A stretch of 64,000 nt of DNA from Ruminococcus albus AD2013 (GTDB lineage: Bacteria; Bacillota; Clostridia; Oscillospirales; Ruminococcaceae): NCBI RefSeq assembly GCF_000526775.1, contig NZ_JAGS01000001.1, positions 2,232,001-2,296,000 of the forward strand. Direction: 5' to 3'. A program made the translations under genes and the position numbers. The notes below the pieces were generated by a model, which ran no database searches, had not been told where the DNA came from, and saw nothing but the letters and a program-made list of their open reading frames with translations. Below are positions 33,161-42,361 of the stretch, piece after piece. The stretch's first letter is position 1. Every line of letters starts with the position of its first letter.

Positions 33161-33185
33161 CAAGTCCCCGACTAGCGGGGACTTG
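33161..33185 (-). other. Intercistronic hairpin 2 in the ABC sugar operon
   Basis: A 10-bp perfect stem CAAGTCCCCG/CGGGGACTTG just past the stop of the binding protein. It lacks a good T tract; it probably protects the upstream message and gives more binding protein than permease, as in other sugar ABC operons (inference). Confidence 0.7.
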
Positions 33186-33237
33186 ATGCAGTATATAAAT
33201 TTCGTGGAAAGATCGACTATTGACTTTCAGGAGATAA

Positions 33238-34935
33238 TTACTTACCTGCTGCTACGTCAATTCTTCTCTGGATCTCCTTGTTGAATGCGGGCAGCAGTGT
33301 GCCGTCAACATCGCACTTCTTCTTGTATTCGGTCAGATACTCGTCCCAAGCTTTATCGAAATCATCAGCGATACAAACCTGAGGCAGGTACTCGTGCTTA
33401 ACGTTAGCCATCTCAGCCCAAACCAGACCCTCGGGAGTATCGGTTGTCAGAGCGTTGGAGTAAGACCACATAGGATACCAAGCCTCGTTCTCGGGAGCTT
33501 CGTTCAGCATCTCAACATAGGTCTTAACGCCGTAAGCGTCGAAGCACTCCTTAACGTCAGCAGACAGTGACTCATAGAACTCAGTTGCCTGGTGGTTAGC
33601 GTCACAGCCGTTGATACCGTCGTGATCCATACCGTTGGAGTAGTTGGGGAAGTAAGCGTAAGGACAGAGGTTAGCATTGATGTAAGCCTGATCGTTAGCG
33701 TTAGTTCTCATCTCTTCGGTACGAGTGAATACGCCGTCCTCGCCCTTGTTGTAGTTAACGCCTTCAATACCCCAGTTTCTCAGAGTGAGGATCTCGGGAT
33801 CAAGCAGGTCGTTCATGAACTTCAGAGCGGCCTTTGGCTCCTTGCAGGATACTGTGATACCAACGCCGTTGGAAACGTCCAGAGCGGGCTTAGCGTGCCA
33901 GTGTTCCTCAACGCCCTTATCCATTGTGATACCAACAGGTACATATGTGCAATCATCAAGACCGGCAGCCTTTATAGCCAGCTCAGCGTCATTGAAATCC
34001 CAGTGCTGGTCAACCATACCGCAAACACGGCCGGTAGACAGCTTGGAGATGTAAGCGTCATACTTCATAGTGAAGGTCTCGGGGTCAACGATGCCCTTCT
34101 TGTACTCTTCATTCAGCTTCTGGAAGTATCTCTTAGCAGTATCGGTGGTGTTGTAGTCGATAGCCTCATGAGTATTTCTGTCAACTATGCAGCAGCCGTC
34201 GTTTGGATAACCGTCAAGGAAGAAGGGAGCATTCTCAAGGCAGAAGTATCTCCAGTCATCGCAGAGTATCTCATAACCGATGTTGGGAGTACCGTCGGGC
34301 ATTGTAGGATTAGCCTCTACGTATCTCTCGATAAGGTCGAAGTACTCGTCAAGTGTCTCGATCTTGGGATAGTTAGCCCACTTCAGAACTCTTGTCTGGA
34401 TCCAGAAAGCTTCGTCGTTGTGTACGCAGGTTGTATCCTTCTCCCAGGTCTTGCCGAACTGAGGAATGATGTAAACGTGGCCGTCATCAGCTCTGATAGA
34501 GTTCCACTCAGCCTCGGTGTAGAAGTTCTTGATGTTGGGAAAATCGTCCCAGTATTCATCGATCGGGATGAATGCGCCTGCATCGACCATGCTCTTCATA
34601 CCGGAAGAAGCATCTACGAAGTCAGGATACTCGCCGCCTGCGATCATAACGCCGATAGCTTCTTCAGCGGTCTGACCTACCAGCCACTCCATCTCGCACT
34701 TAGCGCCGATCTTTTCAGCGATCTTGTCCTGTACAACGTTGCCTTCATCGACCTTATTGCCGGGAACTGCGAAGAAAGCGGAGAATACCTTTACTTCAAC
34801 TTCCTCGCCCTTATCGTTTACAATCTTCTTTGTTTCCTGCTCGCCCTTTTTGCCGCCTGTAGAACCACAGGATGCCATACCGACAACCATTGCCATTGCC
34901 ATCAGGGCAGCAGCTGCTCTTTTGAGTCTTTTCAT
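33238..34935 (-). CDS. ABC transporter extracellular solute-binding lipoprotein
   Basis: 565 residues, typical of the large family 1 binding proteins that go with LplB/LplC-type permeases. The lipobox is VGMASC with Cys 23, giving membrane anchoring. The rest is a two-lobed binding fold: FFAVPGNKVDEGN, MIAGGEYPDF, and WSYSNALTTDTPEG. First gene of the importer/GH39 operon, promoter at 35012-35040. The xylosidase at the end suggests xylo-oligosaccharides as cargo, but this is inference. Confidence 0.93.
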   Translation of the reverse strand: MKRLKRAAAALMAMAMVVGMASCGSTGGKKGEQETKKIVNDKGEEVEVKVFSAFFAVPGNKVDEGNVVQDKIAEKIGAKCEMEWLVGQTAEEAIGVMIAGGEYPDFVDASSGMKSMVDAGAFIPIDEYWDDFPNIKNFYTEAEWNSIRADDGHVYIIPQFGKTWEKDTTCVHNDEAFWIQTRVLKWANYPKIETLDEYFDLIERYVEANPTMPDGTPNIGYEILCDDWRYFCLENAPFFLDGYPNDGCCIVDRNTHEAIDYNTTDTAKRYFQKLNEEYKKGIVDPETFTMKYDAYISKLSTGRVCGMVDQHWDFNDAELAIKAAGLDDCTYVPVGITMDKGVEEHWHAKPALDVSNGVGITVSCKEPKAALKFMNDLLDPEILTLRNWGIEGVNYNKGEDGVFTRTEEMRTNANDQAYINANLCPYAYFPNYSNGMDHDGINGCDANHQATEFYESLSADVKECFDAYGVKTYVEMLNEAPENEAWYPMWSYSNALTTDTPEGLVWAEMANVKHEYLPQVCIADDFDKAWDEYLTEYKKKCDVDGTLLPAFNKEIQRRIDVAAGK

Positions 34936-35327
34936 AGTTTACAACCTCCAAATAACGTTTATTTTAGCTTTGAACATAATAGCTAAATTTTGTTTTGTTT
35001 TTGCTAAGATTATTATAGCAAATAAATCTGCTTTTGTGAATAGTTATCAGGAAACTAAGCAATAATTGCAAATAATTTATGCCAAATCAGCAAAATATGT
35101 GTAATCTCACAGCAAGACAACTTTTACTTAGCAAGAAATGAATTTAAGAACGCAATTTTTGAGTTGTAAAGAATTGTCCGATGTAGTACTATATAAAGAT
35201 TTATAAGAGATGCGATCAAATTTCAATACAAATTCTAGTAATTCTCTACAAATTTGTACGCACTTTTTTGTAAGAGCATGGTTCAGTATGTACGGATAAA
35301 GATATGTCGGAAATATGAATGTTTTGA
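34936..35327. other. Divergent regulatory gap
   Basis: Holds the promoter of the sugar operon and A/T-rich leader sequence upstream of the phosphatase. A 68-residue open frame (35128-35334, minus strand) has no ribosome site and is not supported. Confidence 0.5.
35012..35040 (-). promoter_or_regulatory. Promoter of the ABC sugar/GH39 operon
   Basis: Minus strand TTCACA (35035-35040), 17-nt spacer, TATAAT (35012-35017). Confidence 0.75.
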
Positions 35328-35356
35328 TTGACAAGAGGAGGTGTATGTGCTATAAT
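35328..35356 (+). promoter_or_regulatory. Promoter of the metallophosphatase gene
   Basis: TTGACA (35328-35333), 17-nt spacer, TATAAT (35351-35356). Leader about 85 nt. Confidence 0.85.
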
Positions 35357-35448
35357 TTAATTGAAAGCATAATTACTCTTTATTAATATACTCAACTTAT
35401 AAGTTCCATTTTTAACACTGTATACGTTCCAGAATCTAAGGAGAAGCT

Positions 35449-36150
35449 ATGGCTACATATGTAATGAGCGATCTACACGGCGAATATGACAAATACTGCG
35501 AAATGCTCAAAAAGATAGATCTCAGTCCCGAAGATACTCTATTCATACTCGGTGATGTGGTAGACAGAGGTCCCAAGCCTGTTGATATACTGCTGGATAT
35601 GATGAAGCATCCCAACATCTACCCGCTTATGGGTAATCATGACCTGCTGGCTCTGGATATACTCAAAAAGCTGAACACCGAGATAACAGAGGATAACTAT
35701 GCAGATCATCTTGATGCGGATACCATGAACGAGCTGCTATACTGGCTGAGGGACGGCGGTCAGACAACTCTTGCACAGTTCAGACAGCTGACAGCTGAGG
35801 AAAAGGCTGATGTACTGGACTATATGGAGGAATTTTCCATATGTGAATCCGTTGAAGCGGGCGGAAAGACATTCGTGATGGTACACGCGGGTCTGGGAAA
35901 TTTCCGAAAAGGTAAAAAACTCCGTGAATACACGCTTCAGGAGCTTCTGATGGACAGGCACGACCCTGAGGTGGACTGCTTCGGCGAGGACGATATCTAC
36001 GTTGTTGCGGGGCATACGCCTACGATACTTTTATGCGGAAAGCCCGAGATATTTCACAGCCATCACAACATTTTCATCGACTGCGGCGCCTGCATGGGCG
36101 GACGGCTTGCCTGCCTGTGTCTTGATACGATGAATGAATACTATATCTGA
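35449..36150 (+). CDS. Metallophosphatase, PrpE/PP1-like or ApaH-like
   Basis: 233 residues in the calcineurin-type fold with all metal motifs in order: DLHG (8-11), GDVVDRG (about 36-42), GNHD (about 64-67), VHAGL (about 145), and GHTPT (about 186). It matches bacterial Ser/Thr phosphatases and diadenosine tetraphosphatases of the PPP family. Choice between them cannot be made by eye. Starts at ATG 35449 with AAGGAG upstream. The 3' end overlaps the convergent gene by 10 nt. Confidence 0.88.
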   Translation: MATYVMSDLHGEYDKYCEMLKKIDLSPEDTLFILGDVVDRGPKPVDILLDMMKHPNIYPLMGNHDLLALDILKKLNTEITEDNYADHLDADTMNELLYWLRDGGQTTLAQFRQLTAEEKADVLDYMEEFSICESVEAGGKTFVMVHAGLGNFRKGKKLREYTLQELLMDRHDPEVDCFGEDDIYVVAGHTPTILLCGKPEIFHSHHNIFIDCGACMGGRLACLCLDTMNEYYI

Positions 36151-36560
36151 TAACGATCACAGTGAGTGTGGCAGAGGGATCTGCCATGCTCTTTTATTTT
36201 TGCGGCAATGACTTCATCACAGCCTTCGGGCAGGGTGAAATATCCGCCTTCAAGAATATAGATATCCCCGATGATATCGGTGTTTTTCAGGGATAGAAAA
36301 GCTTCTGCGGGGTCATGAAAAAAGTGTATCGGTAAACTGACGGTCATTTCAATACAGACTCCATCGGGGCATTTTGAAACTTTTGTATCGCCGCTTATCT
36401 CGGCGCCGATACTGTTCATGACCTGCGCCCTGACAGCCGCCAGAAATATCTTTGCTGAGATATCCCGCGATCGCAGGGAATCAAAGCTCAGTCCGAGTTC
36501 TGAAAGCTCGGCATTATCCACGCGTACCACCGCGCGGGAACCGATGTGTTCTATCTCCAT
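36141..36560 (-). CDS. Small protein, MecA-N-terminus-like
   Basis: 139 residues from ATG 36558-36560, with ribosome site AGGGGTGAT. The N-terminal 50 residues (MEIEHIGSRAVVRVDNAELS, then ELGLSFDSL) resemble the substrate-recognition domain of MecA adaptors for ClpC, though the typical C-terminal ClpC-binding domain is not evident. A longer frame (to 36644) would extend through its own leader hairpin. Ends inside the convergent phosphatase gene. MecA assignment is tentative. Confidence 0.6.
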   Translation of the reverse strand: MEIEHIGSRAVVRVDNAELSELGLSFDSLRSRDISAKIFLAAVRAQVMNSIGAEISGDTKVSKCPDGVCIEMTVSLPIHFFHDPAEAFLSLKNTDIIGDIYILEGGYFTLPEGCDEVIAAKIKEHGRSLCHTHCDRYQI

Positions 36561-36563
36561 AAG

Positions 36564-36615
36564 ATCACCCCTGTGCATACTATGCAGATAGAGCAGGGTT
36601 TGACACAGGGGTGAT
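36564..36615 (-). promoter_or_regulatory. Leader hairpin hiding a ribosome site
   Basis: The perfect 12-bp arms ATCACCCCTGTG and CACAGGGGTGAT (36564-36575 and 36604-36615) form a stem in the minus-strand leader, and the 3' arm is the Shine-Dalgarno of the 139-residue gene. Translation probably needs this to open. On the plus strand it is followed by T6 and could also terminate transcripts arriving from the phosphatase. Confidence 0.65.
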
Positions 36616-36643
36616 TTTTTCAACACAATATCGGATAGATCCA

Positions 36644-36672
36644 TTTACAAAATATGTATTGAGTGATATAAT
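36644..36672 (+). promoter_or_regulatory. Promoter of the GH127 gene
   Basis: TTTACA (36644-36649), 17-nt spacer, TATAAT (36667-36672). Confidence 0.75.
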
Positions 36673-36707
36673 ATATGCGAACAATTTTATAACGGAGGTC
36701 GATCGAT

Positions 36708-38519
36708 ATGCTGAAAGCACCGAATTTAGCTGATTGCCGTGTCACAGGAGGGATATTTCGTGAGCGAATGGAGCTTAACAGGAAGTATCTGAAAGAATTG
36801 GAGCCCATGTGTCTGCTGCAGAATTTTTATCTGGAGGCGGGAATAATACTGCCCGATATGCAGGTGATAAACGAGCCCGAAAAGGCAAATCTTCACTGGG
36901 GCTGGGAGTCACCTGCCTGTCAGCTGAGAGGGCATTTTCTGGGGCACTGGATGTCTGCGGCGGCAATGCTGTCGGCAAGTGACGGGGACAGTGAGCTGAA
37001 AGAGAAACTGTCCAAAATAGTAGACGAATTGGAACGCTGTCAGATCCGCAACGGCGGAAAATGGGTAGGGAGCATACCCGAGAAATATTTCAAATTTATG
37101 GAAAGCGAGGACTATATCTGGTCGCCGCAATACACCATGCACAAAACGCTGATGGGTCTGGTGGACGCTTACCGCTATGCAGGCATCAAAAAGGCATTAA
37201 AAATAGCAGATGCCCTCGCCGACTGGTACATCGAGTGGGCGGAGTCGATAAAGGAATCCGCGCCTTTCACGATATTCAAGGGCGAACAGGGCGGTATGCT
37301 TGAGGAATGGTGCATACTTTTCGAGCTGACCCATGACCCGAAATATCAGAAGCTTATGGACATATACCGCGAAAATGCGCTGTATCACAAGCTTGAACAG
37401 CACAGGGACGCACTGACGGACGATCATGCAAATGCAAGTATACCGCTTTCTCACGGAGCTGCCAGAATGTACGATATCACATGCGAGGAACGGTGGAAAA
37501 TCATCAGCGAGGAGTTCTGGGAGCAGGCTGTGACAAAGCGGGGAATGTTTGCGACATCTGGCGCAAATTCGGGAGAATTCTGGATACCTGAGCATTCACA
37601 TGGCAGTTATATCAGCGATACCGATCAGGAGTTCTGCACGGTTTACAATATGGTGCGTCTGGCTGATTTTCTGTACAGAAGAACAGGCGATACCGTTTAT
37701 GCGGACTACATCGAAAGGGCGCTGTACAACGGATTTCTGGCACAGCAAAATATGCACAGCGGTATGCCTGCATATTTTCTGCCGCTGGCTTCGGGAAGCC
37801 GCAAAAAATGGGGCAGCAAACGGCACGATTTCTGGTGCTGTCACGGCACGATGGTGCAGGCGCAGACCCTCTACCCGCGGCTGATATGGTACACCGAGGG
37901 CAATACAGTGACTGTTGCGCAGTATATCCCATCGGAAGTCAAACTCGATATCGGCGGCAAGGAAGTCAGACTTTCACAGTGCACGGAGCTTAAAAACCTG
38001 AATAATCAGGTATTTTTCGACGAAGACAAGGGCGGCGAGAAAAGCAGGTGGTCGCTGAGGTTCGATATCGGATGTGACGAGGCAACTGAATTCACGCTGA
38101 AACTGCGTATGCCATGGTGGCTGAAAGGTACTCCGCAGGTGATGGTTGACGGTGAACCGACACAGGCGGATATTGCTGAGAATTATCTGTATATCACTAA
38201 ATTCTGGCAGAACAGCACCATACAATTATTGCTCACGCCTGAGTTGACGGCGGAACCTCTGCCCGATATGCCAGAAGTCGCCGCACTGATGGACGGCCCT
38301 ATCGTACTTGCGGGAATGACAGACAAGGATATCGGCTTGCATGGGGATATCTACGCCCCCGAAAGTTTTCTGCACCGTCGGACTACCCATGAATACAAGA
38401 CATACGTATGGAAACAGAACACCTATATCACACGGCATCAGCCTGTAAACATCGAATTCAAGCCACTTTACGAGGTGACCGATGAGGTTTACACGGTTTA
38501 TTTCAGCAAGAAAAAATAG
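36708..38519 (+). CDS. GH127-like beta-L-arabinofuranosidase (DUF1680)
   Basis: 603 residues, no signal peptide, so cytoplasmic. The (alpha/alpha)6 barrel has the family zinc site: E308-F-C310 (DQEFCTVYNM) and C377-C378 (WCCHG). In characterised GH127 enzymes the equivalent Glu, Cys, Cys and Cys bind zinc and the cysteine corresponding to C377 is the nucleophile. All four are present, so activity is expected. The substrate would be beta-L-arabinofuranose from arabinan or glycoprotein. ATG 36708 follows CGGAGGT, and the gene stands alone between a promoter and a terminator. Confidence 0.88.
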   Translation: MLKAPNLADCRVTGGIFRERMELNRKYLKELEPMCLLQNFYLEAGIILPDMQVINEPEKANLHWGWESPACQLRGHFLGHWMSAAAMLSASDGDSELKEKLSKIVDELERCQIRNGGKWVGSIPEKYFKFMESEDYIWSPQYTMHKTLMGLVDAYRYAGIKKALKIADALADWYIEWAESIKESAPFTIFKGEQGGMLEEWCILFELTHDPKYQKLMDIYRENALYHKLEQHRDALTDDHANASIPLSHGAARMYDITCEERWKIISEEFWEQAVTKRGMFATSGANSGEFWIPEHSHGSYISDTDQEFCTVYNMVRLADFLYRRTGDTVYADYIERALYNGFLAQQNMHSGMPAYFLPLASGSRKKWGSKRHDFWCCHGTMVQAQTLYPRLIWYTEGNTVTVAQYIPSEVKLDIGGKEVRLSQCTELKNLNNQVFFDEDKGGEKSRWSLRFDIGCDEATEFTLKLRMPWWLKGTPQVMVDGEPTQADIAENYLYITKFWQNSTIQLLLTPELTAEPLPDMPEVAALMDGPIVLAGMTDKDIGLHGDIYAPESFLHRRTTHEYKTYVWKQNTYITRHQPVNIEFKPLYEVTDEVYTVYFSKKK

Positions 38520-38534
38520 ATTTTACGGACACGC

Positions 38535-38574
38535 AAAAAATCAGCAGCACAAATTTGTACTGCTGATTTTTTTT
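38535..38574 (+). terminator. Terminator of the GH127 gene
   Basis: TCAGCAGCACAAA/TTTGTACTGCTGA stem, preceded by A6 and followed by T8. Confidence 0.85.
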
Positions 38575-38598
38575 ATTTATGAACTTGTACGTACACTG

Positions 38599-39645
38599 TC
38601 AGTTCTGACCGAGAAGAGTCTGGTCAAATTTGAAGAGGGCTTCGTTTATCTCGAAGATATCGTATATTCCGTGGGCGATATGATATCTAATGATGAGGTC
38701 GAAATCAAGGGAGTTGGAAAGGGCATATCCCGCTTTGGAGAGAAGTTCTTCGGTCTCACGGATATTGAGTTTAAGTGCCACGGCGAATGCTACCGCTGTC
38801 TGCTTTTTGGGCTTATAGTGAACATCGCTTCGTATCTTTGAGAACAGCTTGCGGTCGATATTGGCGCGTTTATAGGCTTCAACATCGGTCATACCGCGTT
38901 CGTCTATAAGTCGCAGGAGTGACTGAGAGAATGACTCGTCACGCATGGAGAAATAGTCTTCCGCCGATGCTTCCTCTGCAATTTCGCAGGGTACTGAACC
39001 TGCGGCTTCGGAACTTTTGCGTCTGCTGAAAATGCTTTTCTTTTTGGACTTGGCGGGTGGTTCATCGTTCATAACTGCCGCGCCCATAAGAGGTCTGCGG
39101 TCGCTGTCATCGCGGAGTTTAGCGTAGGCATCGTCGATGTACTGCCTTATATCCTCATAACGCTGTACGCTTATCTCGAAACTGTCTTTATCGAATATCA
39201 CAAGTGTGATATCCATATCGTGGTCTTCAAGGAATTTTCGCGCTTCGTCCGCGGCAATGGCTATGGCTTCCGCCTTGGGGTAGCCGTATACTCCTGCCGA
39301 AATCAGCGGGAAAGCTATGCTTGTACAGCCAAGGCTTTCAGCAAGTGCAAGGGAATTTCGGTAACAGCTTTGAAGCTGTTCTCTTTCACCGTTTTCACCG
39401 CCGTGCCATATGGGGCCTACGGTGTGGATAATATGCTTGCAGTTAAGGCGGTAGCCCTTTGTCGCCTTTGCCTGACCTGTTTCACAGCCGCCGAGAAGTC
39501 TGCATTCTTCCAGAAGTTCAGAACCTGCCGCACGGTGTATGGCACCGTCAACTCCACCGCCGCCAAGCAAAGATGTATTGGCAGCATTAACTATTGCGTC
39601 AGCTTTAAGTTTGGTTATATCCGCACGCACCAGACTAAATGGCAT
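38599..39645 (-). CDS. Macro-domain protein with a C-terminal helical domain
   Basis: 348 residues. The macro domain (1-170) has NAANTSLLGGGGVDGAIH, GYRLNCKHIIHTVGP, and ISAGVYGYP, the ADP-ribose pocket of O-acetyl-ADP-ribose deacetylases. A charged linker follows (about 190-240). The C terminus (about 245-345) is an alpha-helical region (MTDVEAYKRANIDRKLFSKI, ALKLNIRETEELLSKAGYAL) that looks like a helix-turn-helix-like fold. This fusion suggests control of an ADP-ribosylated or NAD-linked target by a DNA- or protein-binding tail. Lies 26 nt after recD2 and is probably co-transcribed with it. Confidence 0.85.
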   Translation of the reverse strand: MPFSLVRADITKLKADAIVNAANTSLLGGGGVDGAIHRAAGSELLEECRLLGGCETGQAKATKGYRLNCKHIIHTVGPIWHGGENGEREQLQSCYRNSLALAESLGCTSIAFPLISAGVYGYPKAEAIAIAADEARKFLEDHDMDITLVIFDKDSFEISVQRYEDIRQYIDDAYAKLRDDSDRRPLMGAAVMNDEPPAKSKKKSIFSRRKSSEAAGSVPCEIAEEASAEDYFSMRDESFSQSLLRLIDERGMTDVEAYKRANIDRKLFSKIRSDVHYKPKKQTAVAFAVALKLNIRETEELLSKAGYALSNSLDFDLIIRYHIAHGIYDIFEINEALFKFDQTLLGQN

Positions 39646-39671
39646 AATTATCCCTCCGTTTACTGTTATGT

Positions 39672-41930
39672 TTATTCTTCTGCTTTATCTTCAAGTGAAA
39701 GCTGTCCAAGGTCATCGCCGTAGGCGCTTTGCATCAGCATCGTCCTGAGAGCGGTACTTCTTCGGTTTTTACCGTTGTTCATTATCATGAAGCCTATCCG
39801 CTGCGCTGTGCCAAGTATCACAAGAAGCTTTTTCGCCCTTGTTACAGCGGTGTACAGCAGATTTCGGTAGTAGAGGCTGTCCATGCCGTCGTAGAGGGTG
39901 AGTATGACCGCATCGTACTCAGAGCCCTGACTTTTATGTACTGTGACGGCGTAGGCAAGTTCAAGGTCGTCCAGCATTTCACCGCTGTAATCTGCTATCC
40001 TGCCGTCAAAATCTATGGTGACGATCTTCAGGGAAGTCCTGACACCGATGACTATACCTATATCGCCGTTGTAGACACCCTTGCCGTTTTCCTCTTTTCC
40101 GTTGTCTGTACGAGTCCAGCTTATCTCGTAGTTGTTCTTTGTCTGCATGACCTTGTCACCCACGCGGTAGATGGCATAGGGGGTTTTTAGCTCGTCCTTT
40201 TTCTTGTCAGCGGGATTCAGTTCCTCCTGCAATATCTTGTTGAGTTCGGGAGTGCCGATGCGCCCTTGTCTTGTGGGGGAAAGCACCTGTATATCCCTTA
40301 TCGGAGAGAAACCGTACTTCTTGGGAAGTCTGTCGCTGCAAAGTTCTACCAGAGTGGTATAGATATCCTCGGCTTCGGGTCTGCGTAGGTATACAAAATC
40401 CCTGTCCCGCTTTTTGAGGTCTATCATTTCGCCCGAAACTATCCTGTGGGCGTTCATGACTATGTCGGATTCCTGTGCCTGACGGAACACCTCGGTCAGT
40501 CTTACCACCGACATAACTCCGCTGTCGATGATATCCTGCAAAACATTTCCCGGCCCTACGGGGGGAAGCTGGTCGCTGTCGCCCACGAGTATAAGCTTGC
40601 AGGTGACGCTGAGGGCGCGAAGCAAGGCTTCAAACAGCACGCTGTCAACCATTGACATCTCGTCAACCACCATTACCTCGCAGTCGAGAAGGTCGTCTTC
40701 ATCGTGAACGAACAGCATTCTGTCGCCGTCAGAGGGTATAACTTCAAGCATACGATGGATAGTTTTGGCTTCACAGCCTGTCATATCGCTTATGCGCTTT
40801 GCCGCACGGCCTGTTGGGGCGGCAATCATGACATCGAGACCCTGCTGTTCAAACAGGGAGATTATGGCGTTGAGGGTAGTGGTCTTGCCTGTACCGGGGC
40901 CGCCGGTCAGGACAAGAAAGCCCTCGGATATTGCGAGGTTTATGGCTTTGCGCTGTTTATCCTCGTACTTTATGCCGCTCTCCTGTTCTTCCATGTCGAT
41001 TATCTCGGAGTAGTCTATCTTGTTATCATGGGTTATGCTTCGCATGACTTCAAGACGGCGGGATATATATTCCTCTGCCTTGTAATAGCAGTGTAGCATG
41101 GCGTGTTCAACGCCGCCGATATCCATTTTGAAAATATCCTGTTCTTCAAGTGCGACTTCTTTGACTTTATCAAACAATTCCCCGCTGACATTCAGCAGGC
41201 GCATGGTATCACGTTTGAGTACTTCCATGGGTATGCAGGTGTGACCGCCCTCACGGGCTGAACTTCTCAGCACGAAAGCCATGCCCGCTCTTATCCTCTG
41301 CTCGCTGTCACGGGGGATATCCTCGCTTTCGGCTATCTCGTCAGCCTTGGCGAAAGCAAGCTCGATGCCGTCGTTGCAAAGCAGGTAGGGATTGGACTTT
41401 ATAAGGTCTTCCGCAGAATTTCCCAGTTTTCTCCATGCGCGGACACCGTATTTTGTGGCAACGCCGTTCTTGCTCATATAAACCAGAAGTGCCCTTGCGG
41501 CAAAGGTCTTTTTAAAATCCTCGTGTATCGCATCGGCTTTTTTAGGGTCTATGCCTTTGACCTCGGTGAGCTTTTCGGGCTCGTTCTCGATTATCTCAAG
41601 AGTCTTACCGCCGAAAGCTGCCACAAGCCTTTTTGCCATAACAGGCTTTACCGAATCCAGCGCACCGCTTACAAGATAGCGCAGTATGGAGGCTTCTCCT
41701 GTCGGAAGGCTTCGCTCAAACATCTGCACGCGGAACTGTCTGCCGAAAGTGCGGTGCTTGACGTATTCACCTGTGAGTATGACGCTTTCGCCCTCTTCAA
41801 TGTTGCCAAGCTCCCCTACCGCCTTTATAAGGTCGTCCCCCGTGTTTACGTCGATCACACAGAAGCTCCCGTCATCGCTTTTGAACTGAACGCGGTCTAC
41901 CTCGCCCTCTATCTTTTCCGCTTCACTCAT
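39672..41930 (-). CDS. recD2: RecD2-type ATP-dependent 5'-3' DNA helicase
   Basis: 752 residues from ATG 41928-41930, with GGAGGTC 5 nt upstream. The longer ORF adds 35 residues that read through the preceding gene. N-terminal OB-like and helix-hairpin-helix region (about 1-140, LTEVKGIDPKKADAI). Helicase core: Walker A LTGGPGTGKTTT (344-351), VVDEMSMVDS (motif II), VGDSDQLPPVG, and the motif VI region YTAVTRAK. The length and the long N terminus mark RecD2, not the RecBCD subunit. Helps replication repair. Confidence 0.92.
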   Translation of the reverse strand: MSEAEKIEGEVDRVQFKSDDGSFCVIDVNTGDDLIKAVGELGNIEEGESVILTGEYVKHRTFGRQFRVQMFERSLPTGEASILRYLVSGALDSVKPVMAKRLVAAFGGKTLEIIENEPEKLTEVKGIDPKKADAIHEDFKKTFAARALLVYMSKNGVATKYGVRAWRKLGNSAEDLIKSNPYLLCNDGIELAFAKADEIAESEDIPRDSEQRIRAGMAFVLRSSAREGGHTCIPMEVLKRDTMRLLNVSGELFDKVKEVALEEQDIFKMDIGGVEHAMLHCYYKAEEYISRRLEVMRSITHDNKIDYSEIIDMEEQESGIKYEDKQRKAINLAISEGFLVLTGGPGTGKTTTLNAIISLFEQQGLDVMIAAPTGRAAKRISDMTGCEAKTIHRMLEVIPSDGDRMLFVHDEDDLLDCEVMVVDEMSMVDSVLFEALLRALSVTCKLILVGDSDQLPPVGPGNVLQDIIDSGVMSVVRLTEVFRQAQESDIVMNAHRIVSGEMIDLKKRDRDFVYLRRPEAEDIYTTLVELCSDRLPKKYGFSPIRDIQVLSPTRQGRIGTPELNKILQEELNPADKKKDELKTPYAIYRVGDKVMQTKNNYEISWTRTDNGKEENGKGVYNGDIGIVIGVRTSLKIVTIDFDGRIADYSGEMLDDLELAYAVTVHKSQGSEYDAVILTLYDGMDSLYYRNLLYTAVTRAKKLLVILGTAQRIGFMIMNNGKNRRSTALRTMLMQSAYGDDLGQLSLEDKAEE

Positions 41931-42270
41931 TTTTGACCTCCCATGTGTCCGCCTTGACCTGCTGATTTTTCTGCCCGCAGATGATATCCGCAAGCTCATC
42001 TGCCGCCGCAAGGATAACGCCGTACTTCGCGGCAAATCCCATTATACGTCGGCTGAATCTGCCGTTCTCGCTGACAAGTATCACCTGTCTGCCGTACTCC
42101 CCTGCCGCTTCTTCGTCCCTGATGATACCGAGTATCTCTTCCTCGCAGGATATATCCTCACCGCACCGTATCACTACTGCTGCGCGGCATTTTCTTTTAC
42201 TGCGTGATATCATCTGTACTGCCAGCGATACTGCTGTCAGCAGGAATATCACCGCCGCCATTACTGCCAT
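41923..42270 (-). CDS. Small membrane-anchored protein upstream of recD2
   Basis: 115 residues from ATG 42268-42270 (GGGGGTGAG upstream). One membrane helix at about 3-21, then a basic stretch and an alpha/beta-like soluble part (RKCRAAVVIRCGEDISCEEE, GRQVILVSENG, FAAKYGVILAAADELADI). Its stop overlaps the recD2 start by 8 nt, implying coupling. No family recognised. Confidence 0.65.
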   Translation of the reverse strand: MAVMAAVIFLLTAVSLAVQMISRSKRKCRAAVVIRCGEDISCEEEILGIIRDEEAAGEYGRQVILVSENGRFSRRIMGFAAKYGVILAAADELADIICGQKNQQVKADTWEVKNE

Positions 42271-42361
42271 AGGCTCACCCCCATACATGGTATGAAATGC
42301 AAGCCTGAAACGTTACGCCCCCAAGACCCGCAGACTGCGGTCCTCGAGGGCATAAACACGA

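Noticed and set aside
33592..34986. 464-residue plus-strand ORF
   Set aside because: Antisense of the solute-binding lipoprotein; no ribosome site and no domain.
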